From Cetobacterium sp. NK01 (GTDB lineage: Bacteria > Fusobacteriota > Fusobacteriia > Fusobacteriales > Fusobacteriaceae): a DNA stretch of 64,000 nt. Of this stretch, positions 43,792 to 52,492 are shown in pieces. Each line of letters starts with the position of its first letter. The first letter of the stretch is position 1. The notes beneath the pieces were generated by a model. The model saw nothing but the letters and a program-made list of their open reading frames with translations. It ran no database searches and was not told the origin of the DNA. A program made the translations under genes and the position numbers. The stretch is from NCBI RefSeq assembly GCF_024506395.1, contig NZ_JANIBO010000002.1, forward strand, positions 124,001 to 188,000, written 5' to 3'.

Positions 43792-45522
43792 TTATATATT
43801 ATTCTTTTCTAAAGATACTTGATCGTTTTCATTCACATTATTTTTAACTGATGATCTTGATTTCATTATTATAAAAACTCCACCAGCTGCAAGAATAAAG
43901 TATACAACATTAATTACTGTTAAAGAGTTTCCACCTGCTAATCCAACTTTTGATAAAATCGTATATACATATGCTAATCCTAACATTAAAATATATGATA
44001 CTGGAATAGCATATTTCCAATTTGATAAATCTACATGAGATTTATTTTCTTTTGGTAGCTCATAAGGAACCTTTCTTTTCATAAAACTACCTAATATAAT
44101 CATAAGAATTATATCAAATACAAATAATCCACCCATTACATGAACAAAGTTAAGATTTATTTTAAATATCCAAACTAAAGAAAAATACAGTGTTACATGA
44201 GCTATTACTGTTATTCTTGCTGCTAAACCATTTATTGTTTTGTTTAAAAAACCAACTGCTACAAGAGCTATTATAGGAATATTAAAGAATCCAGCAAATC
44301 TTTTTAAAAGTAAAAATAATCCGTCTGATCCAGATTGTAACATAGGAGCAATAATCATTGATATAATAGCTATTACTGTTCCTGATATTTTAGCAACTCT
44401 TATTAAATCATCATCTGAAATATTCTTTTTAAATATAGGTTTATAAAAATCATAGCAGAATAAAGTTGCTGCACTATTTAAGAAAGAATTAAAAGTACTT
44501 AATATTGCCCCAAATAAACATGCCGTAAAAAATCCTAATAGTGGCTTTGGTAAAACTTCTCTTACAAGAGTTGGGTATGCTAAATCAATATTATTTAAAG
44601 AGTTTCCAAATATATGAAACGATACTAACCCTGGTAAATTTAACATAAATGGTAGTGTTAATAAAAATACTCCTGCTATCAAAATACCTTTTTGTCCTTC
44701 AGCTAAACTTTTTGCTCCTAAAGCTCTTTGAATAATTGCTTGATTTGTAGCCCAGTAAAAAAAGTTAACAATCATTATTCCTGTGAAAATAGTCGTCCAA
44801 GGAACTGGATCAGTTGCTGCTCCCCAAGCGTTTAATTTATCATAGTGAGTTGTTGTTATTTTAGTAACTCCATCTAAAATACTTCCATCTCCTAAGTATT
44901 TTAAAGCAAAGAATGGAATCATTGCTCCACCTATAATTAAAGCTAATCCATTTAATGTATCTGACACTGCTACCGCTTTTAAACCACCAAATATAGCATA
45001 TATTCCTCCAATTATTCCTATTAGCCATACAATAACCCAAATAGACATATTAAAACTTATATTAAAAAGCCCTGGAATATCAAACATCTGTGAAAAAGCT
45101 ATTGCTCCTGAATATAATGCTCCTGGAATTAAAATAAATGTATAGCCAACCATAAAAAGAAATGACATCATCTGCCTTGTCTGTCTATCATACCTAGCTT
45201 CAAAAAATTCTGGAATTGTTGTAAACCCACCTTTTAAATATCTTGGTAAAAGATAAAGTGCTAAAACACATAGTGGAATAACTGATTGAACAGTCCATGC
45301 CATAATTGAAAAGTTACTAATATAAGCTGACGCATTCGTTCCTATTAGTTGCTCTGTTGATAAACTTGTTAAAACCATTGAAAATCCAATAACTACTCCT
45401 GACAGTCCCCTACCTGCCAAAAAATATCCTTGTGCTGAGTGTTCTTCATCCTTAGTTTTTAAATAAGATATGAAACCAATTAATGCTGTGACAAATACAA
45501 AACTTAAAATTGTCATTAACAT
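43792..45522 (-). CDS. SSS-family sodium:sugar symporter (SGLT-like)
   Basis: The 576-residue transporter has about 14 helices, the size of the SGLT branch. Typical segments are [29 protein letters not shown] near the N-terminus, [20 protein letters not shown] in the middle, and [22 protein letters not shown] with the Na+-site residues. The ATG at 45522 is preferred over one at 45537 because GGGAGG lies between them, seven bases before the chosen ATG. It is divergent from a GntR regulator and a sulfatase. The likely cargo is therefore a sulfated sugar or similar ester, imported intact for cytoplasmic desulfation (inference from neighbours). Confidence 0.87.
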   Translation of the reverse strand: MLMTILSFVFVTALIGFISYLKTKDEEHSAQGYFLAGRGLSGVVIGFSMVLTSLSTEQLIGTNASAYISNFSIMAWTVQSVIPLCVLALYLLPRYLKGGFTTIPEFFEARYDRQTRQMMSFLFMVGYTFILIPGALYSGAIAFSQMFDIPGLFNISFNMSIWVIVWLIGIIGGIYAIFGGLKAVAVSDTLNGLALIIGGAMIPFFALKYLGDGSILDGVTKITTTHYDKLNAWGAATDPVPWTTIFTGIMIVNFFYWATNQAIIQRALGAKSLAEGQKGILIAGVFLLTLPFMLNLPGLVSFHIFGNSLNNIDLAYPTLVREVLPKPLLGFFTACLFGAILSTFNSFLNSAATLFCYDFYKPIFKKNISDDDLIRVAKISGTVIAIISMIIAPMLQSGSDGLFLLLKRFAGFFNIPIIALVAVGFLNKTINGLAARITVIAHVTLYFSLVWIFKINLNFVHVMGGLFVFDIILMIILGSFMKRKVPYELPKENKSHVDLSNWKYAIPVSYILMLGLAYVYTILSKVGLAGGNSLTVINVVYFILAAGGVFIIMKSRSSVKNNVNENDQVSLEKNNI

Positions 45523-45667
45523 ATTTACACCTCCCATTTTTTATTACTTTATTTATACATTTTTTTTGAAAAACAAACAATATCTTAATTTTAACCACTA
45601 TTTTTTTCTAAAAAATGTAATACTCCAAACTTTATACTAAATAGATACTTCTTATAAAGTTGTTATA

Positions 45668-45740
45668 TTTGTTATGTTTATAAAAGACAAATAATTCTTG
45701 AAAAAAAATCATTTATATGATAAAAAATGAGCATAACAAA
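45668..45740. promoter_or_regulatory. Inverted repeat TTTGTTATG/CATAACAAA, candidate GntR operator
   Basis: A perfect 9-base inverted repeat (45668-45676 and 45732-45740) lies in the divergent intergenic region. The left copy is preceded by a direct near-repeat TTGTTATA. The half-site resembles nothing I can name, but the location between regulator and target genes suits an operator. Confidence 0.4.
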
Positions 45741-45763
45741 TAATACAAATTTTAATACTCGAG

Positions 45764-46483
45764 GTGAGTAAAATAAAGAAAAACAATAGTAATTACGAAA
45801 GAATTTATAAAGAACTCAAAAAAAGTATCGAAAAGGGAAAGATAAAAGAGTTTGAAAAACTTCCTACTGAGATGCAATTATGTGAAAACTACGACGTAAG
45901 CAGAATAACTATTCGTAAGGCCCTGGAAAAACTTGAGCAGGATAATCTTATACAAAAGATTAGAGGAAAAGGTACATTTGTTACACCAATGCCTATTGTT
46001 CAAAACAAGTCAGGTTTAAATAAACTTTTTGATGATATCAAAAAATCTGGTAAAACACCATACTCTAAAATTTTATCTATTGGAATTTTTTCTCCAACAG
46101 AGGAGATACAAGAGAAAATGGAGATTACAACTGAAAATGTTCTTATTATTGAATGGGTTAGATACGCTGATAATGAACCCATACTTTATGAAAAAATACA
46201 TTTTTTAGCAGAAAAACTTCAAGGGTTAGAAAAAATGGACTTATCTGACAAAAAGCTTTATGATATTTTAGAAAAAAAATATGGAATAATTTTTGAAAAA
46301 GGAGTTGAAAAATTTAGACCTTGTATATTAAATGAGGATTTACAAAAACTCATGAAAACTAAAAACTATAATTTAGGAATGGAAATTGAAAAAAAATTAT
46401 GGTTTAATAATAAAATTTTTGAGTATACTTTAGCATACATAAGAGGGGATAGATTTATATATACAACAGAATATAAAAAATAA
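45764..46483 (+). CDS. GntR-family (HutC/UTRA) transcriptional regulator
   Basis: This 239-residue regulator has an N-terminal winged helix (about 9-72: LPTEMQLCENYDVSRITIRKALEKLEQDNLIQKIRGKGTFV) and a UTRA ligand-binding domain (about 95-235). It probably senses the substrate of the adjacent sulfatase and symporter. The start is uncertain. The only in-frame common start codon near the 5' end is a GTG at 45764 that lies inside the sequence GAGGTGAG, itself a good Shine-Dalgarno. A start at the ATA codon 45773 would give normal spacing but is non-standard. The sulfatase follows by 19 bases in the same operon. Confidence 0.88.
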   Translation: MSKIKKNNSNYERIYKELKKSIEKGKIKEFEKLPTEMQLCENYDVSRITIRKALEKLEQDNLIQKIRGKGTFVTPMPIVQNKSGLNKLFDDIKKSGKTPYSKILSIGIFSPTEEIQEKMEITTENVLIIEWVRYADNEPILYEKIHFLAEKLQGLEKMDLSDKKLYDILEKKYGIIFEKGVEKFRPCILNEDLQKLMKTKNYNLGMEIEKKLWFNNKIFEYTLAYIRGDRFIYTTEYKK

Positions 46484-46502
46484 ATTTTGGGAGGAATAAT
46501 AG

Positions 46503-47954
46503 ATGGAAAATATAGCAATTATTTTACTAGATCAAATTCGTACTGATATGTTAGGGTGTTATGGGCATAATATTGTCAAAACACCTAATATGAATAAATT
46601 AGCTGATGAGGGAGTTATTTTTGATAGAGCTTATACTCCTGCATCTGTTTGTTGTCCAGCAAGAACATCACTTTTCACAGGACAAATGCCAACAAATCAT
46701 AAGATAATTAGAAATGTTGAAAAAGCTGAGGTACAAGATCCTAGCTTAAACAATCCAAATATAATTTCAGATTTAAAAGACCATAAAAAAATATATATTG
46801 GAAAGTGGCATGTTGGAGGAAATATTTTACCTAAAGATTTTGGATTTATTGGTCACAATTTTGATGGATATGGATATCCTGGAAGTAATGTTTATGAGAA
46901 TATGGTTTTTGATCAAGGTCCTAAAAAAGAGGATAGATATGTAAAATGGTTAGAAGAAAAAGGATTTGAAACTCCTAAAGTTACAGATGAATATTTCGGA
47001 GAAAACCCTCATCTTAGAGTTCAAGAACTTTGTGGAAAACTTCATTGTCCTAAAGAAGCCACTCTACCATTCTTTGTAATTGACGAAGCTAAAAAGGAGA
47101 TTTTACAAGCTAAAAAAGAGGGAAGACCATTTTTTATTTGGATGAATTTCTGGGGACCTCATACTCCATGTGTAGTTCCAGAACCTTATTACTCTATGTA
47201 TAATCCTAATGATGTAATCCTTGATAAAAGTTTCTATGAACCTTTAAAAAATAAACCAAACCACTATAAAAACATCTCTCAAATGTGGGGAATGTGGGAT
47301 GCTAGTGAAGATAGATGGAAAGAGGTTATAACTAAATTCTGGGGATATATAACTCTTATTGATGATGCTCTTGGAGAGTTCTTCCAATTCCTAAAAAATG
47401 AAGGACTTTATGATGATATATTTTTGACAGTTACTGCTGATCATGGAGATGCTATGGGAGCTCATAAGATGATTGAAAAAGGTGAGTTTATGTTTGAAAC
47501 TACCTATAGAATCCCAATGATTATAAAAGATCCTAAATCTCCTAGAAAGGGAGAGAGAGAAAATGCCATGGTTTATTTACATGATTTAACTCCTTCATGT
47601 AGTGATCTTATCAATGGTAATTATTCTGACTTCTTTGATGGAAAATCTCTTCTTCCATTACTAAGAAACGAAGCATATGATAAAAGAAATGGAATTTTAG
47701 GACAACTTTCTGGTCATTTCGTATCTTTTGAACAAAGAATGTGGAGAAATGAAAGATATAAAATTGTTTTTAATGCAACTGATCTTTGTGAGCTTTATGA
47801 TTTAGAAAAAGATCCTGAAGAGATTAATAACGTATTCTATGATGAGCAATTTAAAGATCTTAAAAAACAAATGTTAAAAGAACTTTATTGTGAAATGGTT
47901 GAAATTAAAGATCCCCTAGCAAATTGGCTTTATAGAATCATTAACTATCTATAA
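46503..47954 (+). CDS. Cytoplasmic Cys-type sulfatase
   Basis: The 483-residue arylsulfatase-family hydrolase removes sulfate esters. The formylglycine motif C-x-P-x-R is C50-C51-P52-A53-R54 in SVCCPARTSLFTGQ. Calcium-site residues include D10 and TADHGD in the second half. The Cys must be converted to formylglycine; under anaerobic conditions this is done by a radical-SAM anSME enzyme, which is not in this window. There is no signal peptide, so the enzyme acts inside the cell. That fits import of a sulfated substrate by the divergent SSS symporter. The exact substrate is open. Confidence 0.9.
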   Translation: MENIAIILLDQIRTDMLGCYGHNIVKTPNMNKLADEGVIFDRAYTPASVCCPARTSLFTGQMPTNHKIIRNVEKAEVQDPSLNNPNIISDLKDHKKIYIGKWHVGGNILPKDFGFIGHNFDGYGYPGSNVYENMVFDQGPKKEDRYVKWLEEKGFETPKVTDEYFGENPHLRVQELCGKLHCPKEATLPFFVIDEAKKEILQAKKEGRPFFIWMNFWGPHTPCVVPEPYYSMYNPNDVILDKSFYEPLKNKPNHYKNISQMWGMWDASEDRWKEVITKFWGYITLIDDALGEFFQFLKNEGLYDDIFLTVTADHGDAMGAHKMIEKGEFMFETTYRIPMIIKDPKSPRKGERENAMVYLHDLTPSCSDLINGNYSDFFDGKSLLPLLRNEAYDKRNGILGQLSGHFVSFEQRMWRNERYKIVFNATDLCELYDLEKDPEEINNVFYDEQFKDLKKQMLKELYCEMVEIKDPLANWLYRIINYL

Positions 47955-47964
47955 AATAATTTTT

Positions 47965-47995
47965 AGAAGAGTTTTTAAAGCTCTTCTTTTTTTAT
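47965..47995 (+). terminator. Terminator after the sulfatase gene
   Basis: AGAAGAG (47965-47971) pairs with CTCTTCT (47981-47987), followed by seven T residues. Confidence 0.82.
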
Positions 47996-48065
47996 TTAAA
48001 AATATCTTGATTTTCAAAATATTTTATTATATAATCATACCAACAATAATTAAGGAGGTTTATTT

Positions 48066-48542
48066 ATGAATATTGGTGTATTTTATGGAAGTACTACTGG
48101 AGTTACTGAACAAGTTGCTGAAAAATTAGGAAGTTTATTAGATGCAAAAGTATTTCACGCAGGTGATATCGAGAAGATTTTAGAATTTGATACTGCTATA
48201 TTAGCAACATCTACTTGGGGAATAGGAGATATACAAGATGATTGGATTGGACCTTTGGAAAAATTAAAAAGCTTAAATTTAACTGGAAAAAAAATTGGAA
48301 TTGTTGGAGTTGGAGATCAAGAAGCTTTCTCTTCTAGTTTTGTTAATGGAATGAGAGATTTATATGTTGCTGCAACTGAGGCTAACGCAACTATTGTTGG
48401 ATCAACTTCAACTGATGGATACTCTTTTGATGAGTCAACAGCTATTGAAAATGGTAAGTTTATTGGTTTAGTTATTGATGAATCAAATCAAAGTAATTTA
48501 ACAAATGAGAGAATTGAAAAGTGGGTTGTTAATTTTAAATAA
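48066..48542 (+). CDS. Flavodoxin
   Basis: The 158-residue electron carrier binds FMN. The phosphate loop GSTTGVTE lies at about residues 9-16, and the isoalloxazine-binding loops are in STWGIGDIQDDW and GVGDQEAFSSSF. The size is near that of short/long-chain boundary flavodoxins (KTIGVFYGST-like family). It probably replaces ferredoxin in reactions such as radical-SAM enzyme or pyruvate oxidoreductase electron transfer. AAGGAGG precedes the ATG. A small open frame follows by 18 bases. Confidence 0.93.
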   Translation: MNIGVFYGSTTGVTEQVAEKLGSLLDAKVFHAGDIEKILEFDTAILATSTWGIGDIQDDWIGPLEKLKSLNLTGKKIGIVGVGDQEAFSSSFVNGMRDLYVAATEANATIVGSTSTDGYSFDESTAIENGKFIGLVIDESNQSNLTNERIEKWVVNFK

Positions 48543-48560
48543 TTTATGGGGAGTGATTAC

Positions 48561-48689
48561 ATGTCAAAAAATAGATTTATTGAACTTTTGAATAAAGAAG
48601 CATCTTCTGTAACAGATGATGAAAAAAATGAACTTCAAGAGTTTTTAAAAGAGATGAAAAAAAGTAGTTTTAAAGGGTCAAGTAATTAA
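48561..48689 (+). CDS. 42-residue charged peptide downstream of flavodoxin
   Basis: The peptide begins MSKNRFIELLNKEASSVTDD and ends in a Lys/Ser-rich tail. It is predicted to be helical and soluble. GGGGAGTGATTAC gives a reasonable ribosome binding site. It lies between the flavodoxin gene and a terminator, so it is probably co-transcribed. No family is recognised. Confidence 0.55.
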   Translation: MSKNRFIELLNKEASSVTDDEKNELQEFLKEMKKSSFKGSSN

Positions 48690-48691
48690 TA

Positions 48692-48725
48692 TAAAATGGC
48701 GTGAATATCCACGCCATTTCTGTAT
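48692..48725. terminator. Terminator shared by the flavodoxin and eut transcripts
   Basis: AAATGGCGTG (48694-48703) pairs with CACGCCATTT (48710-48719). T-rich sequence follows better on the minus strand, where it would end the eut operon. Confidence 0.8.
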
Positions 48726-49843
48726 TATTCTCCAAAATAAATTTTCAATAAAAGTTTTATATAATCCTCATCAGTCAATCTATTGGGATTATACTCTGTG
48801 CATATATCTCCTTTTATATCTTCTAATATCTCTGGAATTTTAATTTTGAACTCTTCAAAATTTATACCTAAATCTTTCAAAGATTTTTCTATTCCTAAAT
48901 TTTCCTTTAGTTTTTTTACAAATCCATTAAATAGATTTTTTCCATTTTCGTCATCAGTTGGATTAAAATCTAAAAGCTTTGCAAGTTCGCTATATTTCTT
49001 CCAAGCTTTTGTATTAACTTCAATTATATATGGCATTATTATAGCGTTAGCTCTTCCATGAGATATATGAAACTTTGCTCCAATAGAATGTGCTACACTA
49101 TGGTTAATACCTAAAGATGAATTATTAAAAGCTATCCCAGCCATACAAGAAGCATACTGCACATTTTCTCTTGGAAGCAATAACTGTGGATTATTAAAAT
49201 GATTTACTAAATTATCTTTAATAATTTTTATGGCTTCTTTAGCTGATGAGTCTGTAAATGGTGTTGCTATTGTGGAAACATAAGCCTCTAGTGCATGAGT
49301 TAAAACATCCATACCTGTATCTGCAATTATCTTAGATGGAAGTGTTTTCATAAACTCTGGATTTAATATTGCTAAATCTGGTAACATCTCCTCATTAGCC
49401 AGTGCAATTTTTTTATCCCCTTTAGTTATAACACTATATGATGTAACTTCTGATCCTGTTCCACTTGTTGTTGGTATTGCAATAAAGTATGGCTTCTCTC
49501 TTTTTATTTTCAGTTCGTCTTCTATTTTCAAATTAAAATATAAAATACCTTTACAAGCATCTATTGGCGAACCGCCACCTAAACCAATTACACACTGAGG
49601 AGAAAAATAAACAATCTCTTTTAATCCTCTTTCAACTATTTCTACCGTTGGATTAGGAGTTACATCTTTAAATATTTTTACTTTTGAGTCTTTAGGTAAT
49701 TTCTCTAAAATTTTATCCACTATTTTTAAATCTACCATAGCTTTATCTGTTACTATAAGGTAACTTGAATATTTTAATGTTTTTAAACAGTCTAAAGAAT
49801 CTTCACCTGATTTTATTTTTGGTTTTATGAAATATTCTCTCAT
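48725..49843 (-). CDS. eutG: Iron-containing alcohol dehydrogenase of the eut operon
   Basis: This 372-residue group III alcohol dehydrogenase reduces acetaldehyde to ethanol and regenerates NAD+ inside the microcompartment. It contains GLGGGSPIDACKG and IPTTSGTGSEVTSYSVI (nucleotide binding). The iron-ligand region is GINHSVAHSIGAKFHISHGRAN. It is the last gene of the eut operon, eight bases after eutQ. No obvious encapsulation helix is present at its N-terminus. PduQ-like function is equivalent. Confidence 0.9.
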   Translation of the reverse strand: MREYFIKPKIKSGEDSLDCLKTLKYSSYLIVTDKAMVDLKIVDKILEKLPKDSKVKIFKDVTPNPTVEIVERGLKEIVYFSPQCVIGLGGGSPIDACKGILYFNLKIEDELKIKREKPYFIAIPTTSGTGSEVTSYSVITKGDKKIALANEEMLPDLAILNPEFMKTLPSKIIADTGMDVLTHALEAYVSTIATPFTDSSAKEAIKIIKDNLVNHFNNPQLLLPRENVQYASCMAGIAFNNSSLGINHSVAHSIGAKFHISHGRANAIIMPYIIEVNTKAWKKYSELAKLLDFNPTDDENGKNLFNGFVKKLKENLGIEKSLKDLGINFEEFKIKIPEILEDIKGDICTEYNPNRLTDEDYIKLLLKIYFGE

Positions 49844-49851
49844 AACCCCAC

Positions 49852-50298
49852 CTACTTCTGTTCCATCCAGTTAGCTGGATAGACAACATAGATAAATTTA
49901 GCATATTCTGTAGCTTTAAACTTTATACTTGATCCCTTTGGAATTAAAAGGACATCTCCTTTTTCACCTGTAATTGTTCTTCCATCTATTACAATTTCTA
50001 ATTTACCCTCTATTACATAATCAATCTCATCATAATTTAATGTCCAATCGAAAGTACTTTTTGTCATCTCCATCATACCCGCACCAATTCTAGGGCTTTC
50101 TTCTAAAGAGAATAAATCTGTTACATAAACTTGATCTTGAGGATTTCCTGTATCAAACTTAACTTTTTCTATCTTTTCAGCTTTTACGACAGCTACACCA
50201 GATGGATCTACATACTTTATACTTTTTTCTCCTCTTAACTCTTTCTCTATAACTTTTCTAATTATTTTTTCTAGTTCTAACTCATCTATATTTATCAT
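49852..50298 (-). CDS. eutQ: EutQ-like cupin protein, short form
   Basis: The 148-residue protein consists of an N-terminal amphipathic helix (DELELEKIIRKVIEKELRG) joined to a single cupin domain (about 45-145: VIEGKLEIVIDGRTITGEKGDVLLIPKGS). Salmonella EutQ is about 229 residues and starts with an extra domain of about 95 residues. Here that part is missing, and a similar sequence is encoded separately at 51373-51639. The helix resembles microcompartment encapsulation peptides. EutQ from Salmonella has reported acetate kinase activity; whether this form keeps it is unknown. It overlaps eutH by four bases. Confidence 0.87.
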   Translation of the reverse strand: MINIDELELEKIIRKVIEKELRGEKSIKYVDPSGVAVVKAEKIEKVKFDTGNPQDQVYVTDLFSLEESPRIGAGMMEMTKSTFDWTLNYDEIDYVIEGKLEIVIDGRTITGEKGDVLLIPKGSSIKFKATEYAKFIYVVYPANWMEQK

Positions 50299-51383
50299 TT
50301 TGCTTCACCCTCTATATTTCTGAACATAAATTTTGCTAAAATAACTGCTGTTACTCCACCAACTAACTTTCCAACAACCATTGGGAATATCATTTGTGAA
50401 TCTACTCCTGCAGTAAACCCTAAGTGATCTCCAAATACGAAAGCCGCACTTACAGCAAATGCTACGTTTATTACTTTACCTTTTTTATCCATCTCTTTCA
50501 TCAATCCAAACATTGGGATATTGTTAGCAAGTGTTGCTACTAATCCTGCTGCTGCTTTTTCATTCATTCCCAATGATTCTCCAAGTTTTGTAAGTGGTTT
50601 GTTTAAAACTTTAGTTAAGAATAATACTAATGGGAATGCACCAGCTAATGTAATTGCAATGCTTCCTACAATTTCAATACCATCTGTTATCGGAGCCATT
50701 CCTGGGATAACAACGATTCCTGTTAATGTTTCAATTATCGATGCAGCTAATCCAATTGTTATAACAATAACTACTCCTTTTCCAAAAATTGTGAATCCAC
50801 TAGTCATCTTTTCAGGCATTTTCCAAAGACCTAAAGATATTAATGCTGAGAATATTATTATTGGTAGTATATTTGAAAGTACTAACTCTAACGAGAATCC
50901 CGCTGTTAATCCACCAGCTAAACAACCAATTGGAATTGTAATCATACCTGCTAATATACCTTTTGCTAAGTATGGTCTATCCTCTTTTTCAATTATTCCA
51001 AGTGCTACTGGAATTGTGAAAACAAGAGTTGGTCCCATCATTGCCCCTAGTATTAGCCCTGCAAATTTTCCAGCTTCAGGTGAAAGTGCTAGCTCCATTG
51101 CTAGTGGATATCCACCCATATCATTTGCCAATAATGTCGTAGCAAACATTGCTGGGTCCGCCCCAAGCATTGTATAAGCTGGAGAAATTATTGGACGAAG
51201 TATCTTGGCTAATACTGGAGCAAGTGATATTACTCCAACCATTGCTAGAGCTAGAGCACCCATTGCCATAATTCCCTCTTCAAACTTCTCACCATAACCA
51301 AATTTATTTCCTAAACACTTATCAATTGCTCCAATTACCATAAATAAGACCATTATATAAATGATAATCTCATTAATACCCAT
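50295..51383 (-). CDS. eutH: Ethanolamine permease EutH
   Basis: This 362-residue integral membrane protein has about ten helices and the EutH signature segments ANDMGGYPLAMELA, GAMMGPTLVFTIPVALG and LANNIPMFGLMKEMDKKGKVINVAFAVSAAFVFGDHLGF. It facilitates ethanolamine entry, especially when it is scarce or protonated at low pH. It overlaps the upstream small gene by 11 bases and eutQ by four, indicating coupled translation. Confidence 0.95.
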   Translation of the reverse strand: MGINEIIIYIMVLFMVIGAIDKCLGNKFGYGEKFEEGIMAMGALALAMVGVISLAPVLAKILRPIISPAYTMLGADPAMFATTLLANDMGGYPLAMELALSPEAGKFAGLILGAMMGPTLVFTIPVALGIIEKEDRPYLAKGILAGMITIPIGCLAGGLTAGFSLELVLSNILPIIIFSALISLGLWKMPEKMTSGFTIFGKGVVIVITIGLAASIIETLTGIVVIPGMAPITDGIEIVGSIAITLAGAFPLVLFLTKVLNKPLTKLGESLGMNEKAAAGLVATLANNIPMFGLMKEMDKKGKVINVAFAVSAAFVFGDHLGFTAGVDSQMIFPMVVGKLVGGVTAVILAKFMFRNIEGEAK

Positions 51384-51639
51384 TATTTATACCCCCTTTA
51401 ACTTTTTTTAAGACTTCACCGATTACTCTTTCATCTGATATATTAAAATCTTTAGTCAAAATCAGTTTAATTCTTTCTTCTAAACTTTTGCAACTATCAG
51501 ATACATATCTAATTTTTACCCCTTTGTTTTTTAAATAATCATTTACTTTAGGAAGAAGAATCATATCTTTTGACATATTTAATTCATCTCCTACTATAAA
51601 CTCCTCTACATTTTCCAAGGTAATAAGTTTCTTTTTCAT
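51373..51639 (-). CDS. Stand-alone EutQ N-terminal-like protein
   Basis: The 88-residue soluble protein begins MKKKLITLENVEEFIVGDEL and continues to LLPKVNDYLKNKGVKIRYV. That pattern (LIT-x-x-x-V near the start, then a hydrophobic-TP-like strand, helix and KGI-x-I) matches the N-terminal domain of long EutQ proteins and the start of EutT. The full-length gene for EutQ here lacks this region, so EutQ seems split into two genes separated by eutH. Its stop overlaps the eutH start. The role of the domain is unknown. Confidence 0.65.
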   Translation of the reverse strand: MKKKLITLENVEEFIVGDELNMSKDMILLPKVNDYLKNKGVKIRYVSDSCKSLEERIKLILTKDFNISDERVIGEVLKKVKGGINNGY

Positions 51640-51891
51640 CTATTCACCTTCCTCAAATCCATCTATAATACCAATTGTTACTGCATCAATTGGTATACTT
51701 TCATTTTCTAAAACTTTTCTTGCTCCACTTCCTTTTGTTATAAGAACCATATCTCCTGTTCCAGCCCCAATATAATCACATACAACTATTTTTTCTCCGT
51801 TTTCAAGTTGAGCTATCATAAATTTCAAACCATTTAAAGATTCATCTTTTCTTGTTGCCCAAACATTTCCAATAATCTTTCCTATAACCAT
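51640..51891 (-). CDS. eutN: EutN/CcmL-type microcompartment vertex protein
   Basis: This 83-residue pentamer-forming shell protein caps the vertices of the polyhedral compartment. It matches the BMV family throughout: MVIGKIIGNVWATRKDESLNG, then VVCDYIGAGTGDMVLITKGSGAR and DAVTIGIID. It has an ATGATTTT-adjacent ribosome binding site and is directly followed, without a gap, by the EutQ-N-like gene. Confidence 0.93.
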   Translation of the reverse strand: MVIGKIIGNVWATRKDESLNGLKFMIAQLENGEKIVVCDYIGAGTGDMVLITKGSGARKVLENESIPIDAVTIGIIDGFEEGE

Positions 51892-51895
51892 AAAA

Positions 51896-52492
51896 TCACC
51901 CTTTTTTTATTTCTAAAGCTGAATTTTTTAAATATTCTTTGGCTGAATCTGTTATAAAGATTTTATCTGAAATAACTATTTCATCTGCTGCTTCTCTTTC
52001 AATCTCTTTAACATCTTTTAAAGTCATCACTTTTTTATCAAAATATTTTTTCCTTTTAGTATTATCCAAATGATCAAGAACTTCCATTTTTTTTATAATT
52101 TTTATTCCCATCTCTTTCAGTTCTTTTTCATAATTTAAATACTTATCGGCTATTTTTTTAACTTCACAACTGTAACTTCGCCAAGATATTCCCTCCTCTA
52201 TTAAATATATATTTTTATTTTTCAATAGAGATTTTATTATCAACTCTGTTTTTGGATTTATATATGTTGCATTTGAAATGGAAAATAACTCATCAATTTC
52301 CAATGAAAAAACCACTATTTTATCGCTTTCATTTGAAATCTCAAATCTTTTTTCTAACTCCTCTTTAAGTATTAAATCCTCTCCTAAAAGAGTTATTTTT
52401 TCTTTTATGTTTTGTTCTTGTGAACTATTTTTTTCTCTTATATACTTCTCTATCTCTTTTCTTATAATATCTAGTAAATCATTTTCATTCAT
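51896..52492 (-). CDS. Eut-operon protein of unknown function with encapsulation-type helix
   Basis: The 198-residue protein starts with an amphipathic helix (NENDLLDIIRKEIEKYIREK) like the cargo-targeting peptides of microcompartment enzymes. A Rossmann-like segment follows (VVFSLEIDELFSISNA, KNIYLIEEGISWRSY). The C-terminal part (IVISDKIFITDSAKEYLKNSALEIKKG) shares the hydrophobic-T-x-x-A-x-x-[FY]-L pattern with EutT. I cannot give it a reaction. Related hypothetical genes are known in eut operons of Firmicutes and fusobacteria (recalled, not checked). The ATG at 52492 is chosen because GGAGAG lies just before it; one at 52504 lacks this. Confidence 0.72.
   Translation of the reverse strand: MNENDLLDIIRKEIEKYIREKNSSQEQNIKEKITLLGEDLILKEELEKRFEISNESDKIVVFSLEIDELFSISNATYINPKTELIIKSLLKNKNIYLIEEGISWRSYSCEVKKIADKYLNYEKELKEMGIKIIKKMEVLDHLDNTKRKKYFDKKVMTLKDVKEIEREAADEIVISDKIFITDSAKEYLKNSALEIKKG

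Noticed and set aside
50521-51177. A 218-codon plus-strand open frame antisense to eutH
   Set aside because: eutH is unmistakable. The antisense frame mirrors its codon pattern, with no ribosome binding site or recognisable domain.
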